A stretch of 64,000 bases of DNA, taken from Micromonospora sp. C28SCA-DRY-2 (GTDB lineage Bacteria > Actinomycetota > Actinomycetes > Mycobacteriales > Micromonosporaceae). Both the position numbers and the translations under genes were made by a program. This document shows positions 25,955 to 33,114 of the stretch, in pieces (within the stretch, counting starts at the first letter, position 1; every line of letters begins with the position of its first letter). The stretch is from positions 987,501 to 1,051,500 of the forward strand of contig NZ_JAUMKD010000002.1 in assembly GCF_030519475.1 (NCBI RefSeq). Direction: 5' to 3'. The notes beneath the pieces were generated by a model that was not told where the DNA came from, ran no database searches, and saw only the letters and a list, made by a program, of their open reading frames with translations.

Positions 25955-25984
25955 AGTGTACGGGTAGCGGCACGACTTTCCCAA
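25955..25984 (-). promoter_or_regulatory. Promoter of tRNA-Trp and probably secE-nusG
   Basis: Minus strand TTGGGA (25979-25984), 18 bp, TACACT (25955-25960), about 68 bp before the tRNA 5' end. Confidence 0.6.
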
Positions 25985-26015
25985 CCGGTCTGCCCATCGC
26001 GCGTCGCGAGCCCGG

Positions 26016-26408
26016 TCAGCGGGCCGTCCGGACGGTCGCCCTGGCCTGCGACAGCACCTTCTCACCGAGGCAGGTGGCGGTCACGTCGAGCCTGGTCAGG
26101 CCGTCCTCGGTGACCTCCCGGACCACCGCCGTCACCTCGATCTCGGTGCCCTGGTCGTCGTCCGGGACGACCACCGGCCGGGTGAAACGGACGCCGTAGT
26201 CGACCACCGCGTCGGGCGCGCCGGCCCACTCGGTGACCGCCCGGCCGACCAGCGCCATGGTGAACATGCCGTGGGCGATCACCCCGGGCAGGCCCACCTT
26301 GGTGGCGGTCCGGTCGCTCCAGTGGATCGGGTTGAAGTCGCCGGAGGCGCCGGCGTAGCGGACCAGGTCCGCCCGGGTCACCCGGAAGGTCTTCGCGGGC
26401 AGTTCCAT
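26016..26408 (-). CDS. MaoC-type (R)-hydratase, HadB-like
   Basis: 130 aa, a single hot-dog fold. The hydratase catalytic pair is visible in DFNPIHWSD (Asp and His, residues ~24-32), and the GLPGVIAHGMFTMALVG segment is typical of MaoC/HadB. In mycobacteria HadB is the catalytic half of the FAS-II 3-hydroxyacyl-ACP dehydratase, with HadA or HadC as partner. Here it follows the HadA-like gene with a one-base gap, and no HadC-like gene is present. Micromonosporaceae are not known for mycolic acids, so the substrate may be a different acyl chain. Confidence 0.85.
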   Translation of the reverse strand: MELPAKTFRVTRADLVRYAGASGDFNPIHWSDRTATKVGLPGVIAHGMFTMALVGRAVTEWAGAPDAVVDYGVRFTRPVVVPDDDQGTEIEVTAVVREVTEDGLTRLDVTATCLGEKVLSQARATVRTAR

Positions 26409-26409
26409 C

Positions 26410-26856
26410 TCAGCCCTCCCCCCGTACGACGATCTTGGACCAGACGGTGACCACCGGCTCGCCGGCGGCCGTGCTGACGTCGGTGCGGGTGGTCAGGAAG
26501 CCGTGCCCGGCGCGGGAGGTGATGTCCTCCACGGTGTTCACGCAGACCAGCTCGTCGCCGGCCACCACCGGCCGGGTGTACGCGAAGCGCTGGTCGCCGT
26601 GCACGACGCGGCTGTAGTCGACCCCCAGCGCCGGGTCCTCGATGATCTGCCGGCTGGCGGCCATGGTGATCACCACGGGGAAGGTCGGCGGGGCGACCAC
26701 GTCCGGGTGGCCGAGCACGCGGGCGGCCTCCGGGTCGTGGTGGGCCGGGTCGGTGGCGCCGATCGCCGTCGCGAACTCGCGGATCTTCTCTCGGCCCACC
26801 TGGTACGGGGCGGTCGGCGGGTAGCTCCGGCCGACGAAGGACGGGTCCAGGGACAT
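26410..26856 (-). CDS. Partner dehydratase subunit, HadA-like
   Basis: 148 aa, hot-dog fold of the MaoC N-terminal type (FVGRSYPPTAPYQVGREKIREF, then DYSRVVHGDQRFAYTRPVVAGD). It lacks the D-x-N-P-x-H catalytic motif, as HadA/HadC subunits do, so it should act as the substrate-binding partner of the next gene. The order rpmG-hadA-hadB-tRNA-Trp-secE-nusG matches mycobacterial chromosomes, which supports the assignment. Confidence 0.85.
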   Translation of the reverse strand: MSLDPSFVGRSYPPTAPYQVGREKIREFATAIGATDPAHHDPEAARVLGHPDVVAPPTFPVVITMAASRQIIEDPALGVDYSRVVHGDQRFAYTRPVVAGDELVCVNTVEDITSRAGHGFLTTRTDVSTAAGEPVVTVWSKIVVRGEG

Positions 26857-26883
26857 GCCGCGAACCTACACGCAGAACGCGAA

Positions 26884-26940
26884 CGCCGATCTGCGCGGTC
26901 GGCGGCGGCGGGAGGCCGCGCCATGCCGTACAGATCGGCG
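26884..26940 (-). terminator. Inverted repeat after rpmG
   Basis: Perfect 10-bp arms (26884-26893 with 26931-26940) around a GC-rich 37-base loop that can itself fold. It may end the rpmG transcript or process it before the hadA-like gene. Confidence 0.35.
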
Positions 26941-26982
26941 CTCGGAGGTGCTGTGGACCGGGCCGGCGGGGCCGGCCGCAGG

Positions 26983-27150
26983 TCAGCGGGTCTCGCGGTG
27001 GACCGTGTGCCGGCCGTCGCGCGGGCAGAACTTCTTCAGCTCGATGCGGTCCGGGTCGTTACGACGGTTCTTGCGCGTGATGTAGTTGCGCTCCTTGCAC
27101 TCCACACACGCCAAAGTGATCTTCGGCCGGACATCGGTCGCCTTCGCCAC
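26983..27150 (-). CDS. rpmG: 50S ribosomal protein L33
   Basis: bL33, 55 aa, a small zinc-ribbon protein near the E site. The sequence [20 protein letters not shown] and the [16 protein letters not shown] segment are standard. The GTG at 27150 gives the expected N-terminus. Of the four zinc-binding cysteines only three remain: the first CxxC pair is intact (CVEC), but the second reads C-P-R-D-G, with Asp where Cys is expected. Zinc binding may be altered or use the Asp. The gene lies downstream of two tRNA genes and before the hadAB-like pair. Confidence 0.95.
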   Translation of the reverse strand: MAKATDVRPKITLACVECKERNYITRKNRRNDPDRIELKKFCPRDGRHTVHRETR

Positions 27151-27282
27151 GGCGGAGTGCCTTCCTCGCTACGGGTAACAACTACGGCGCATCAGCCTAC
27201 GCGCTGACTACGCGGACATGCAAAGTGGGCGCCAGTGGCGCCCGTCCTACCGACCACCGGGAGCACGCCCGGAGGACGAGAG

Positions 27283-27355
27283 TAGCGGTGGCCGGACTTG
27301 AACCGGCGACACAGCGATTATGAGCCGCTTGCTCTGCCATCTGAGCTACACCGCC
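27283..27355 (-). tRNA. tRNA-Met, elongator type (anticodon CAT)
   Basis: 73-nt cloverleaf: acceptor GGCGGTG pairs with CACCGCT (first pair G-U), anticodon loop CTCATAA, T-arm GCCGG/CCGGC. CCA is not encoded. The initiator features of a 1-72 mismatch and three G-C pairs in the anticodon stem are absent, so it is called elongator Met. It lies 27 bp after tRNA-Thr. Confidence 0.93.
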
Positions 27356-27379
27356 GCGGTGGGTCCAGCTGAACCCTCG

Positions 27380-27452
27380 AGCCCCCTTACGGAATCGAAC
27401 CGTAGACCTTCTCCTTACCATGGAGACGCTCTGCCGACTGAGCTAAGGGGGC
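27380..27452 (-). tRNA. tRNA-Thr (anticodon GGT)
   Basis: 73-nt cloverleaf: acceptor GCCCCCT with AGGGGGC, anticodon stem TCTCC/GGAGA with loop ATGGTAA, T-arm ACGG/CCGT. First gene of the tRNA-Thr, tRNA-Met, rpmG transcript; promoter at 27489-27517. Confidence 0.96.
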
Positions 27453-27488
27453 CTGCGCGATCTCCCCGGGGGGTGACGCGCAGGGGTA

Positions 27489-27517
27489 AGACTACACGGC
27501 CCCACGCCGGAGGTGAA
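27489..27517 (-). promoter_or_regulatory. Promoter of tRNA-Thr/tRNA-Met/rpmG
   Basis: Minus strand TTCACC (27512-27517), 17 bp, TAGTCT (27489-27494), 37 bp before the tRNA-Thr 5' end. Confidence 0.55.
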
Positions 27518-27559
27518 ATCGGATCCCCCGCCCACCCCGCACCGGGCCGTTCCCCCAGG

Positions 27560-30088
27560 TCAGGGCACCACACGCAGGCGCGGCAGCTCGCCCGCGGTGA
27601 TCGTTTCCGGGTCCACCTGGGCGCCGAACCAGGCCTCCAGCCGCTCGTACGGCAGCGGGCGGCTGAACAGGAAGCCCTGCCCGATCTCGCAGCCGATGTC
27701 CTGGAGCAGTTCCAGGGTCAGCTCGCTCTCCACGCCCTCGGCCACCACGGCGAGCCCGAACTGCTGGGAGAGGGTGACCACCGCGTTCACGATCGCCAGG
27801 TCACCCGGGTCGGTCGCCATGCCCTGCACGAACGAGCGGTCGACCTTGACCTCGTGCACCGGCAGCCGGCGCAGGTGGGCCAGGGACGAGTCGCCGGTAC
27901 CGAAGTCGTCCACCGAGAGCCGTACGCCGAGGTCGCGCAGCCGGCGCAGGGTGGGGATGGGCCGGTCGGTGCCGTCCAGCACCCCGGACTCCTTGATCTC
28001 CAGGGTGAGCCGCTGCGGCGGTACGCCGTACTCGTCGAGCAGTTCGGCGACCCGGGCCGGGAAGTGCTGGTCGGTGAGCGTACGGGCGGAGAGGTTGACC
28101 GCGACGGCGAGCGGCTGGCCGCCGGGCGCCCAGTCGCGGCTGCGCCGCAGCCCTTCCCGGAGCACGAACTCGGTGAACCGGCCGAGCTGGCCGGTGTGCT
28201 CGGCCACCGCGACGAAGTCCTCCGGGGCGACGGTGCCGTGCGCCGGGTGCTCCCAGCGGGCCAGGCACTCCACCCCGACCAGCCGGCGGTCCCGCAGCGT
28301 GACCTTCGGCTGGAAGTAGACCTCCAGCTCGCCGTCGTCGAGCGCCCGCCGCAGGTCGCCGGCGAGGCCGAGCCGGCGCAGCGACCGGGACTCCAGCGCC
28401 GGGTTGAACAGCTGCACGCTGCCCGGCACCGACTTCGCCGCGGTCGCCGCCAGGTCGACCCGTTGCAGCAGGGAGGCCGCGTCGCTGCCGTGATCCGGGT
28501 GCACGGCGACGCCGACCGCCGTGTCGACGTCCAGGGTGAGCCCGTCGAAGACCATCTCGTCGCGGATCTGCTCCCGCAGCTGGGCAGCGAGTTCGAGGGC
28601 CGCGTCGACGCTCTCCAGCCGCAGCGTCACCAGGAACTCGTCGCCGCCGGCCCGGCCGACCAGGGCCGCCGACGGCGCGGATGCCCGCAGCCGCTCGGCG
28701 ACCTCGGCGAGCACCTTGTCGCCGGCGGCGTGGCCGAGCGACTCGTTGACCTGGCGCAGGCCGTCGACGTCGAAGAGCAGCAGCGCCACCACCTCGCCGG
28801 GTGCCCGGATCCGGACCGACTCGTCCAGCGCGCCGACGATCCGGCGGCGGTTGGGCAGCTTGGTCAGCGCGTCGTGGTAGGCGTCGTGGCGCAGCCGGTC
28901 CACCAGCCGCGAGTTCTCCAGGGCGACCGCGGCGTGCGCCGCGACCGTCTCGAAGATGGGGATGTCACCCGGGCTGAAGTGGCCGACGTCGCTGAGCCGG
29001 TTGGCGACCTCCAGGGTGCCGATGACCGCCTGGCCGGAGCGGAGCGGCACCACGACGACATCCTTGATCTTGCCGTCGCTCAGCGTCCGGCGCGCCTCCT
29101 GGGCGCCGTCGAAGGCCCGGCCGACAGCGATCGTCCGGCCCTCGGCCGCGGCCTGCTCGCGGAGGGTGGCCGGGGTCGGCACGACGTCGAGCAGGCCCGG
29201 GTCGTCCACCCGGGCGGTGAGCAGGACCTCCGGGTGCCGGCCCTGGGCGGGCAGCCAGAGCGTCGCGTACTCGGCCTGCATGAGGGCGCGCACCCGGCCC
29301 AGCAGCGCGTCGACCAGGCTGCCGTCCTGGCCGCGCTCGGCGATCGCCCGGGTCAGGTCGTACATCTCGGCGAGCGTGCGGTGCTGGCGGAAGAACTGGG
29401 CGTAGGAGCGGTAGACCAGGACCAGCGCCGCCGCCAGCGCCGCCAGCAGCACCAACGACCACCAGGTGGCGGTCACGGCGATCAGGATGATCAGGCCCAT
29501 CGAGACGTTGATCGCCGCGGTCAGCAGCGCCGGCGGAGCGGTACGGAGCGCGTCCCGGCCGGCCTGCCACCCCTGCAACAGGGTGTGCACGCCGACCACC
29601 GCGGCGAGGCTGACCAGGATCACCGCGGTGACGGCGGCGAAGAGGCTCAGCCAGGTGCCGGGGCCCACCACCCCCATCGGCGGCAGCGCCTGCAGGACCA
29701 GCCCGGCCAGCGAGGTGCCCGCCGCCGCCTTGGCGACGTTGAACCAGAACTTGGCCGGTGAGAAGCGGTGCCGGGTCTGGGTGACCACCGACGCCACCGT
29801 GTAGATGACCACGACGGTCAGCGGCGGAAGCAGGTACAGCGCGACGACGAGCGGTATCTCGGTGAGCGTCACGCCGAACGACTGGCGCCGGACCACGAAG
29901 TTGAGCACCGGGATGCCGACGCCGACCATGACGACCAGCAGCAGGGCCGCCTGCGGCCACTCGCCGACCGCCTCGTCGGCGACCAGCGCGGTCACCGTGG
30001 CGCAGACGACGGCGAACAGCGCCAGCGGCCCGGTGATGAGCCAGGCATGGTCGGTCGACCGCCGTCGCGGGCGCTCACGCTGCGCCAT
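27560..30088 (-). CDS. Membrane GAF-GGDEF-EAL protein (cyclic-di-GMP turnover)
   Basis: 842 aa. Residues 15-240 hold about seven membrane helices of a MASE-like sensor region; a GAF-like domain covers ~260-405 (EYATLWLPAQGRHPEVL...HAAVALENSRLVDRL). The GGDEF domain has an intact GGDEF at 481-485. The EAL domain begins at about 590 with ECLARW (Glu607-Leu609) and keeps NLSARTL, EIKESG, KVDRSF and EGVE. Its loop-6 motif reads DDFGTGD where most have DDFGTGY/F. Either activity, synthesis or breakdown of c-di-GMP, is possible. GGGGAG precedes the ATG. A 72-aa repeat protein lies 59 bp upstream on the same strand, probably in one operon. Confidence 0.93.
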   Translation of the reverse strand: MAQRERPRRRSTDHAWLITGPLALFAVVCATVTALVADEAVGEWPQAALLLVVMVGVGIPVLNFVVRRQSFGVTLTEIPLVVALYLLPPLTVVVIYTVASVVTQTRHRFSPAKFWFNVAKAAAGTSLAGLVLQALPPMGVVGPGTWLSLFAAVTAVILVSLAAVVGVHTLLQGWQAGRDALRTAPPALLTAAINVSMGLIILIAVTATWWSLVLLAALAAALVLVYRSYAQFFRQHRTLAEMYDLTRAIAERGQDGSLVDALLGRVRALMQAEYATLWLPAQGRHPEVLLTARVDDPGLLDVVPTPATLREQAAAEGRTIAVGRAFDGAQEARRTLSDGKIKDVVVVPLRSGQAVIGTLEVANRLSDVGHFSPGDIPIFETVAAHAAVALENSRLVDRLRHDAYHDALTKLPNRRRIVGALDESVRIRAPGEVVALLLFDVDGLRQVNESLGHAAGDKVLAEVAERLRASAPSAALVGRAGGDEFLVTLRLESVDAALELAAQLREQIRDEMVFDGLTLDVDTAVGVAVHPDHGSDAASLLQRVDLAATAAKSVPGSVQLFNPALESRSLRRLGLAGDLRRALDDGELEVYFQPKVTLRDRRLVGVECLARWEHPAHGTVAPEDFVAVAEHTGQLGRFTEFVLREGLRRSRDWAPGGQPLAVAVNLSARTLTDQHFPARVAELLDEYGVPPQRLTLEIKESGVLDGTDRPIPTLRRLRDLGVRLSVDDFGTGDSSLAHLRRLPVHEVKVDRSFVQGMATDPGDLAIVNAVVTLSQQFGLAVVAEGVESELTLELLQDIGCEIGQGFLFSRPLPYERLEAWFGAQVDPETITAGELPRLRVVP

Positions 30089-30147
30089 GCCGCTCCCCTA
30101 CAACCGGCGCGGCCTCGGCCGTCAGCCGGTGATGCTCATGGCTCCGT

Positions 30148-30366
30148 TCAGAGACCGCTGCCGACGGCGGCGTCTCCCGGGCTGACGGTCCAGATGATGT
30201 CGCCGGCCAGGTAGGTCGCGGAGTCTCCCGGGCTGATGGTCCAGATGATGTCGGCGGCCTGGTAGTTGCCGGCGACGGCGTAGAGACCGGTGGTGTAGAC
30301 GATCACGGCAGCGGCAGCAAGCACGAGGAGCGAGCCAGCCAGTCGGCCCAGCCATCGACCAGACAT
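30148..30366 (-). CDS. 72-aa membrane protein with tandem DIIWT-x-SPGD repeats
   Basis: Start MSGRWLGRLAGSLLVLAAAA, with AGGAG seven bases before the ATG at 30366. One membrane helix (residues ~9-30) is followed by a short outside segment with two 17-residue repeats, each containing DIIWT(I/V)SPGD, and a stop after VGSGL. The repeats are also near-identical in DNA (30172-30203 and 30223-30254). I do not recognise the family. The hydrophobic-turn motif suggests a beta-type or assembling surface peptide, but that is inference. It precedes the c-di-GMP gene by 59 bp on the same strand. Confidence 0.7.
   Translation of the reverse strand: MSGRWLGRLAGSLLVLAAAAVIVYTTGLYAVAGNYQAADIIWTISPGDSATYLAGDIIWTVSPGDAAVGSGL
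30172..30254 (-). repeat. Direct repeat inside the DIIWT protein gene
   Basis: Two copies of about 32 bp, 51 bp apart (30172-30203 and 30223-30254), differing at only two positions. The distance equals 17 codons, so the reading frame is kept. The low divergence points to a recent or selected duplication. Confidence 0.8.
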
Positions 30367-30910
30367 GTTTGCTCCTGTCGGGGAAGTGTCACAGGGATGG
30401 TGGAGGTTCCACGATCGTGCCACACGAGCGGGCGCACGGAAAAGCCGCGCCAACCCGCCCCGCCCGAGCGTTGACCAGGTTGCGCCGTTCGGGCCACCGC
30501 CATCGTCGAGCCGGCCCAGATCACGGGGGTCGCGGGTCACCGGCCACTTCGCACCCTGCGGATTACGACCTTCACGGCAATCCGTGGCAACTGCTTGATC
30601 GACTCGTACCCGACGGATCGGTTCACACCCCGCCATACCATCGGCTTCCCCACACGACGGTACGTCAGCGCGGCGGGCACATCGACCACCATACATCGTC
30701 CGCTCCCCGACGCCAGCACCCCGCCACCCTCCGTTGCGTAACCGCCGCCGAGCCACGGAACCCGCCGGCCCCGCACGCGACCGGATCGCGGCGGGCACCC
30801 GGGAAAAGTTCTTCCGGTCTCCTGTCACACCCGCGCGGCGCGGCGGGTCAACGCGGTGAGGAAGTCAGTCAGCCGGGGTCACCGGCATCCGCACGATGAG
30901 GAGCAGCGCC
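30367..30910. other. 544-bp divergent intergenic region, no gene supported
   Basis: Separates the minus-strand microprotein from the plus-strand DoxX-like gene and must hold both promoters. No clear -35/-10 pair was found by eye. The open frames across it have His/Arg/Pro-rich composition and no ribosome sites, so none is called. Confidence 0.6.
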
Positions 30911-31255
30911 ATGTCCACCAGCTACGTTGTCGTCACCGTCCTGGCCGCCGCGATGGTCGGCTTCTCCGCCGCCTCGGTGTTCCTGGGCGCCAAGTGGGTA
31001 GTGGAGCCGCTCGCCGACTACGGCGTGCCCCGCTCGTGGTGGCCCTGGCTGGGCGCCGCCAAGGCCGCGGGCGCCCTGGGCCTGCTGGTCGGCCTGGTCG
31101 TGCCGGTCGTCGGGGTGCTGGCCGGGGTCGGCCTGGCGCTGTACTTCACCGGCGCGGTCGTCACCGTGCTCCGGGCCCGGTCGTACGCGCACGTCCCGTT
31201 CCCGCTGCTGTACGCGGCGCCGGTGGTCGGCTCGCTGGCCCTGTTCGCCGGCTGA
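30911..31255 (+). CDS. DoxX-like family membrane protein
   Basis: 114 aa with four membrane helices (VVVTVLAAAMVGFSAASVFL, AAGALGLLVGLVVPVVGVL, GVGLALYFTGAVVTVLRA, LLYAAPVVGSLALFAG), the layout of DoxX-like proteins. DoxX proteins in other actinobacteria take part in membrane redox or thiol stress responses, but the role here is not shown. The ATG at 30911 is chosen over 30896 because GAGGAG lies seven bases before it. Convergent with the next MFS gene, with a shared terminator. Confidence 0.8.
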   Translation: MSTSYVVVTVLAAAMVGFSAASVFLGAKWVVEPLADYGVPRSWWPWLGAAKAAGALGLLVGLVVPVVGVLAGVGLALYFTGAVVTVLRARSYAHVPFPLLYAAPVVGSLALFAG

Positions 31256-31340
31256 GGGGTCGGCACGTTGGCAGCGGTCTGCCCGGCCGGCCGGGGCCGG
31301 GCGGGCCTGCGCGGCCGTCGACCGACCCCCGCGACCGTCG

Positions 31341-31372
31341 GGTGGGCCGCCGCAACCGTACGGCGGCCCACC
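31341..31372. terminator. Bidirectional terminator between DoxX-like and MFS genes
   Basis: Perfect 12-bp stem (31341-31352 with 31361-31372), 8-base loop, ending directly at the MFS stop codon, between convergent genes. Confidence 0.7.
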
Positions 31373-32638
31373 TCACCGGGTGGCCGCGGCCGTCTCGTCG
31401 TCCCCGGTCCTGCCGAGGTCGACCGCCGACGGGGCGGACCGGGCACCGGGTCGGGCCGCGCGCCGTCGCGCGTCGACGACGAGCACCGCGAGCGCGACCA
31501 GGGTCAGCAGTCCACCGACGAGGGCGAGCAGCCGCGGGCCGGGGCCGGGCAGCAGGGCGCCGCCGAGCACCGACCCGCCGGCGATCCCGACGTTGAACGC
31601 GGTGCTGACGCCGGCCGAGGCGATGTCGGTGCTGCCGGGGGCGAGTTGCAGCATGCGGCTCTGCACAGCGGTGCCGAACGCCGCGTAGGCGAAGCCGACG
31701 CCGGCGAGCAGGACCACTGTGGCGGGTCGCAGCGTGCCGAGCGCGTACAGGCCGAGCAGGGCGGTGGTGCCGACGCCCAGCGGCACCAGCAGCGACCCGA
31801 TCGGGTGGGCGTCGAGGGTGCGGCCCACCAGGATCGTGCCGACCACGCCGGTCGCGCCGGAGACGAACAGCAGGGGCGCCAGCGCGGCGTCGGCGAAGCC
31901 GCTGACGTCGAGCAGCAGCGGCGTGACGTAGGTCTGCAAGGTCATGAAGCCGCCGATGCCGACGGCGGTGGCGACCAGGAGCATCAGGAAACGGCGACCG
32001 TCCGGCGCGGTGCCCCGGGCGGCGCCGCCGGCCGCCGGGGCGTACGACGGGATCAGCGCGACGACCACGGCGGCGATGGCCGCGCCGACGGCGGCCAGCA
32101 CCGCGAACGCCGCGCGCCAGCCGGCCTGCTGTCCCAGCCAGGTGCCGGCGGGGACGCCGAGCACCGGGGCGAGCGCCGCGCCGACCGCGAACAGCGCCAC
32201 CACCCGGCCGCGCACGGCGACCGGGAAGAGGCCGGTCACCGCGGGCGAGACGATCGACCAGAACAGGGCCTGGGCGAGCGCGGTGACGACCCGCGCGCCG
32301 GCCAGCACGGTGTACGTCGGGGCGAGCGCGGCCACCAGATTCGCGACCGCGAACAGCCCCAGCGTGGCGCCGAGCAGCGCGCGGCGGGGGATCCGCCGGG
32401 TCAGCCGGGCCAGCGGTACGGACGCCAGCACGACCACGACGGCGTAGCCGCTGACCAGCAGACCCACCTGCGACCGCGACCGGTCGAGATCCGGCGCCAT
32501 ATGGGTGAGCAGGCCGATCGGCAGCAGCTCGGTCGTGATGAACGCGAACGCGGCGAGGGACAGCACGACCAGCGCCGCCCAGGCCCGGCGCGGCGAAACC
32601 TCCGGCGCCAACTCCCACCCCTTCCGTCGCGGTGTCAC
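31373..32638 (-). CDS. MFS transporter (AraJ/Cmx-type efflux)
   Basis: About 421 aa with 12 predicted helices. The first segment AFAFITTELLPIGLLTHMAPDL and the loop SGYAVVVVLASVPLARLTRR are typical of the DHA1 drug/sugar efflux branch that includes AraJ and chloramphenicol exporters. The GTG at 32638 was chosen because the upstream frame overlaps the PPOX gene, which ends at 32664; no strong ribosome site is visible. The substrate cannot be told. It probably shares a transcript with the PPOX gene. Confidence 0.85.
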   Translation of the reverse strand: MTPRRKGWELAPEVSPRRAWAALVVLSLAAFAFITTELLPIGLLTHMAPDLDRSRSQVGLLVSGYAVVVVLASVPLARLTRRIPRRALLGATLGLFAVANLVAALAPTYTVLAGARVVTALAQALFWSIVSPAVTGLFPVAVRGRVVALFAVGAALAPVLGVPAGTWLGQQAGWRAAFAVLAAVGAAIAAVVVALIPSYAPAAGGAARGTAPDGRRFLMLLVATAVGIGGFMTLQTYVTPLLLDVSGFADAALAPLLFVSGATGVVGTILVGRTLDAHPIGSLLVPLGVGTTALLGLYALGTLRPATVVLLAGVGFAYAAFGTAVQSRMLQLAPGSTDIASAGVSTAFNVGIAGGSVLGGALLPGPGPRLLALVGGLLTLVALAVLVVDARRRAARPGARSAPSAVDLGRTGDDETAAATR

Positions 32639-32663
32639 GTCACCGGCCCGCGTCGCCTCGGGC

Positions 32664-33092
32664 TCACTGGGCCGTGCCGGCGAGCAGCCAGCGCCGGACG
32701 GGAATCTCCAGCAGCACCCGGCCACCGCCCCCGGCGGCCCGCTGCCGGACGTCCCATCCCCCGTACTTGCCGGCGAACGCCGCGACGACCCCGGTCGGGA
32801 AGTCGCCGCGGTGCACCTGGGCGACGCCCTCGGCGACGACGGGACTGGTGCCGTCCTCCAGGGCCAGGGAGACCCGCGGGTCGGCCAGCACGTTGCGGAC
32901 CTTGACGCTGCGATCGTCGCAGCCGATCCACCAGGCGTCGTCGGCGTAGACGAACCAGACCGGCGTCACGTGGGGCGAGCCGTCGCGACGCAGGGTGCAC
33001 AGCCACACGTTCAACTCGTCGGCCAGCCGGACCTCCACGCCGGGCGGAAGACGTGTCGGGACAGGTCGGGTCACCCGGACAGTTGACCACAT
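32664..33092 (-). CDS. PPOX-class flavin/F420-dependent oxidoreductase family protein
   Basis: About 142 aa, split beta-barrel fold of the pyridoxamine-phosphate-oxidase superfamily (LNVWLCTLRRDGSPHVTPVWFVY, then KVRNVLADPRVSLALED). Actinobacterial members often use F420 or FMN and reduce small molecules. Start codons TTG 33098, ATG 33092 and GTG 33074 are possible and none has a clear ribosome site; ATG is chosen. It lies 22 bp after chrA and 25 bp before the MFS gene. Confidence 0.82.
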   Translation of the reverse strand: MWSTVRVTRPVPTRLPPGVEVRLADELNVWLCTLRRDGSPHVTPVWFVYADDAWWIGCDDRSVKVRNVLADPRVSLALEDGTSPVVAEGVAQVHRGDFPTGVVAAFAGKYGGWDVRQRAAGGGGRVLLEIPVRRWLLAGTAQ

Positions 33093-33114
33093 CAGCAACG
33101 GCCGGCCGCGGGCC

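Noticed and set aside
30369..30899. Plus-strand 176-codon frame before the DoxX-like gene
   Set aside because: His/Arg/Pro-rich, no ribosome site, overlaps the divergent promoter region.
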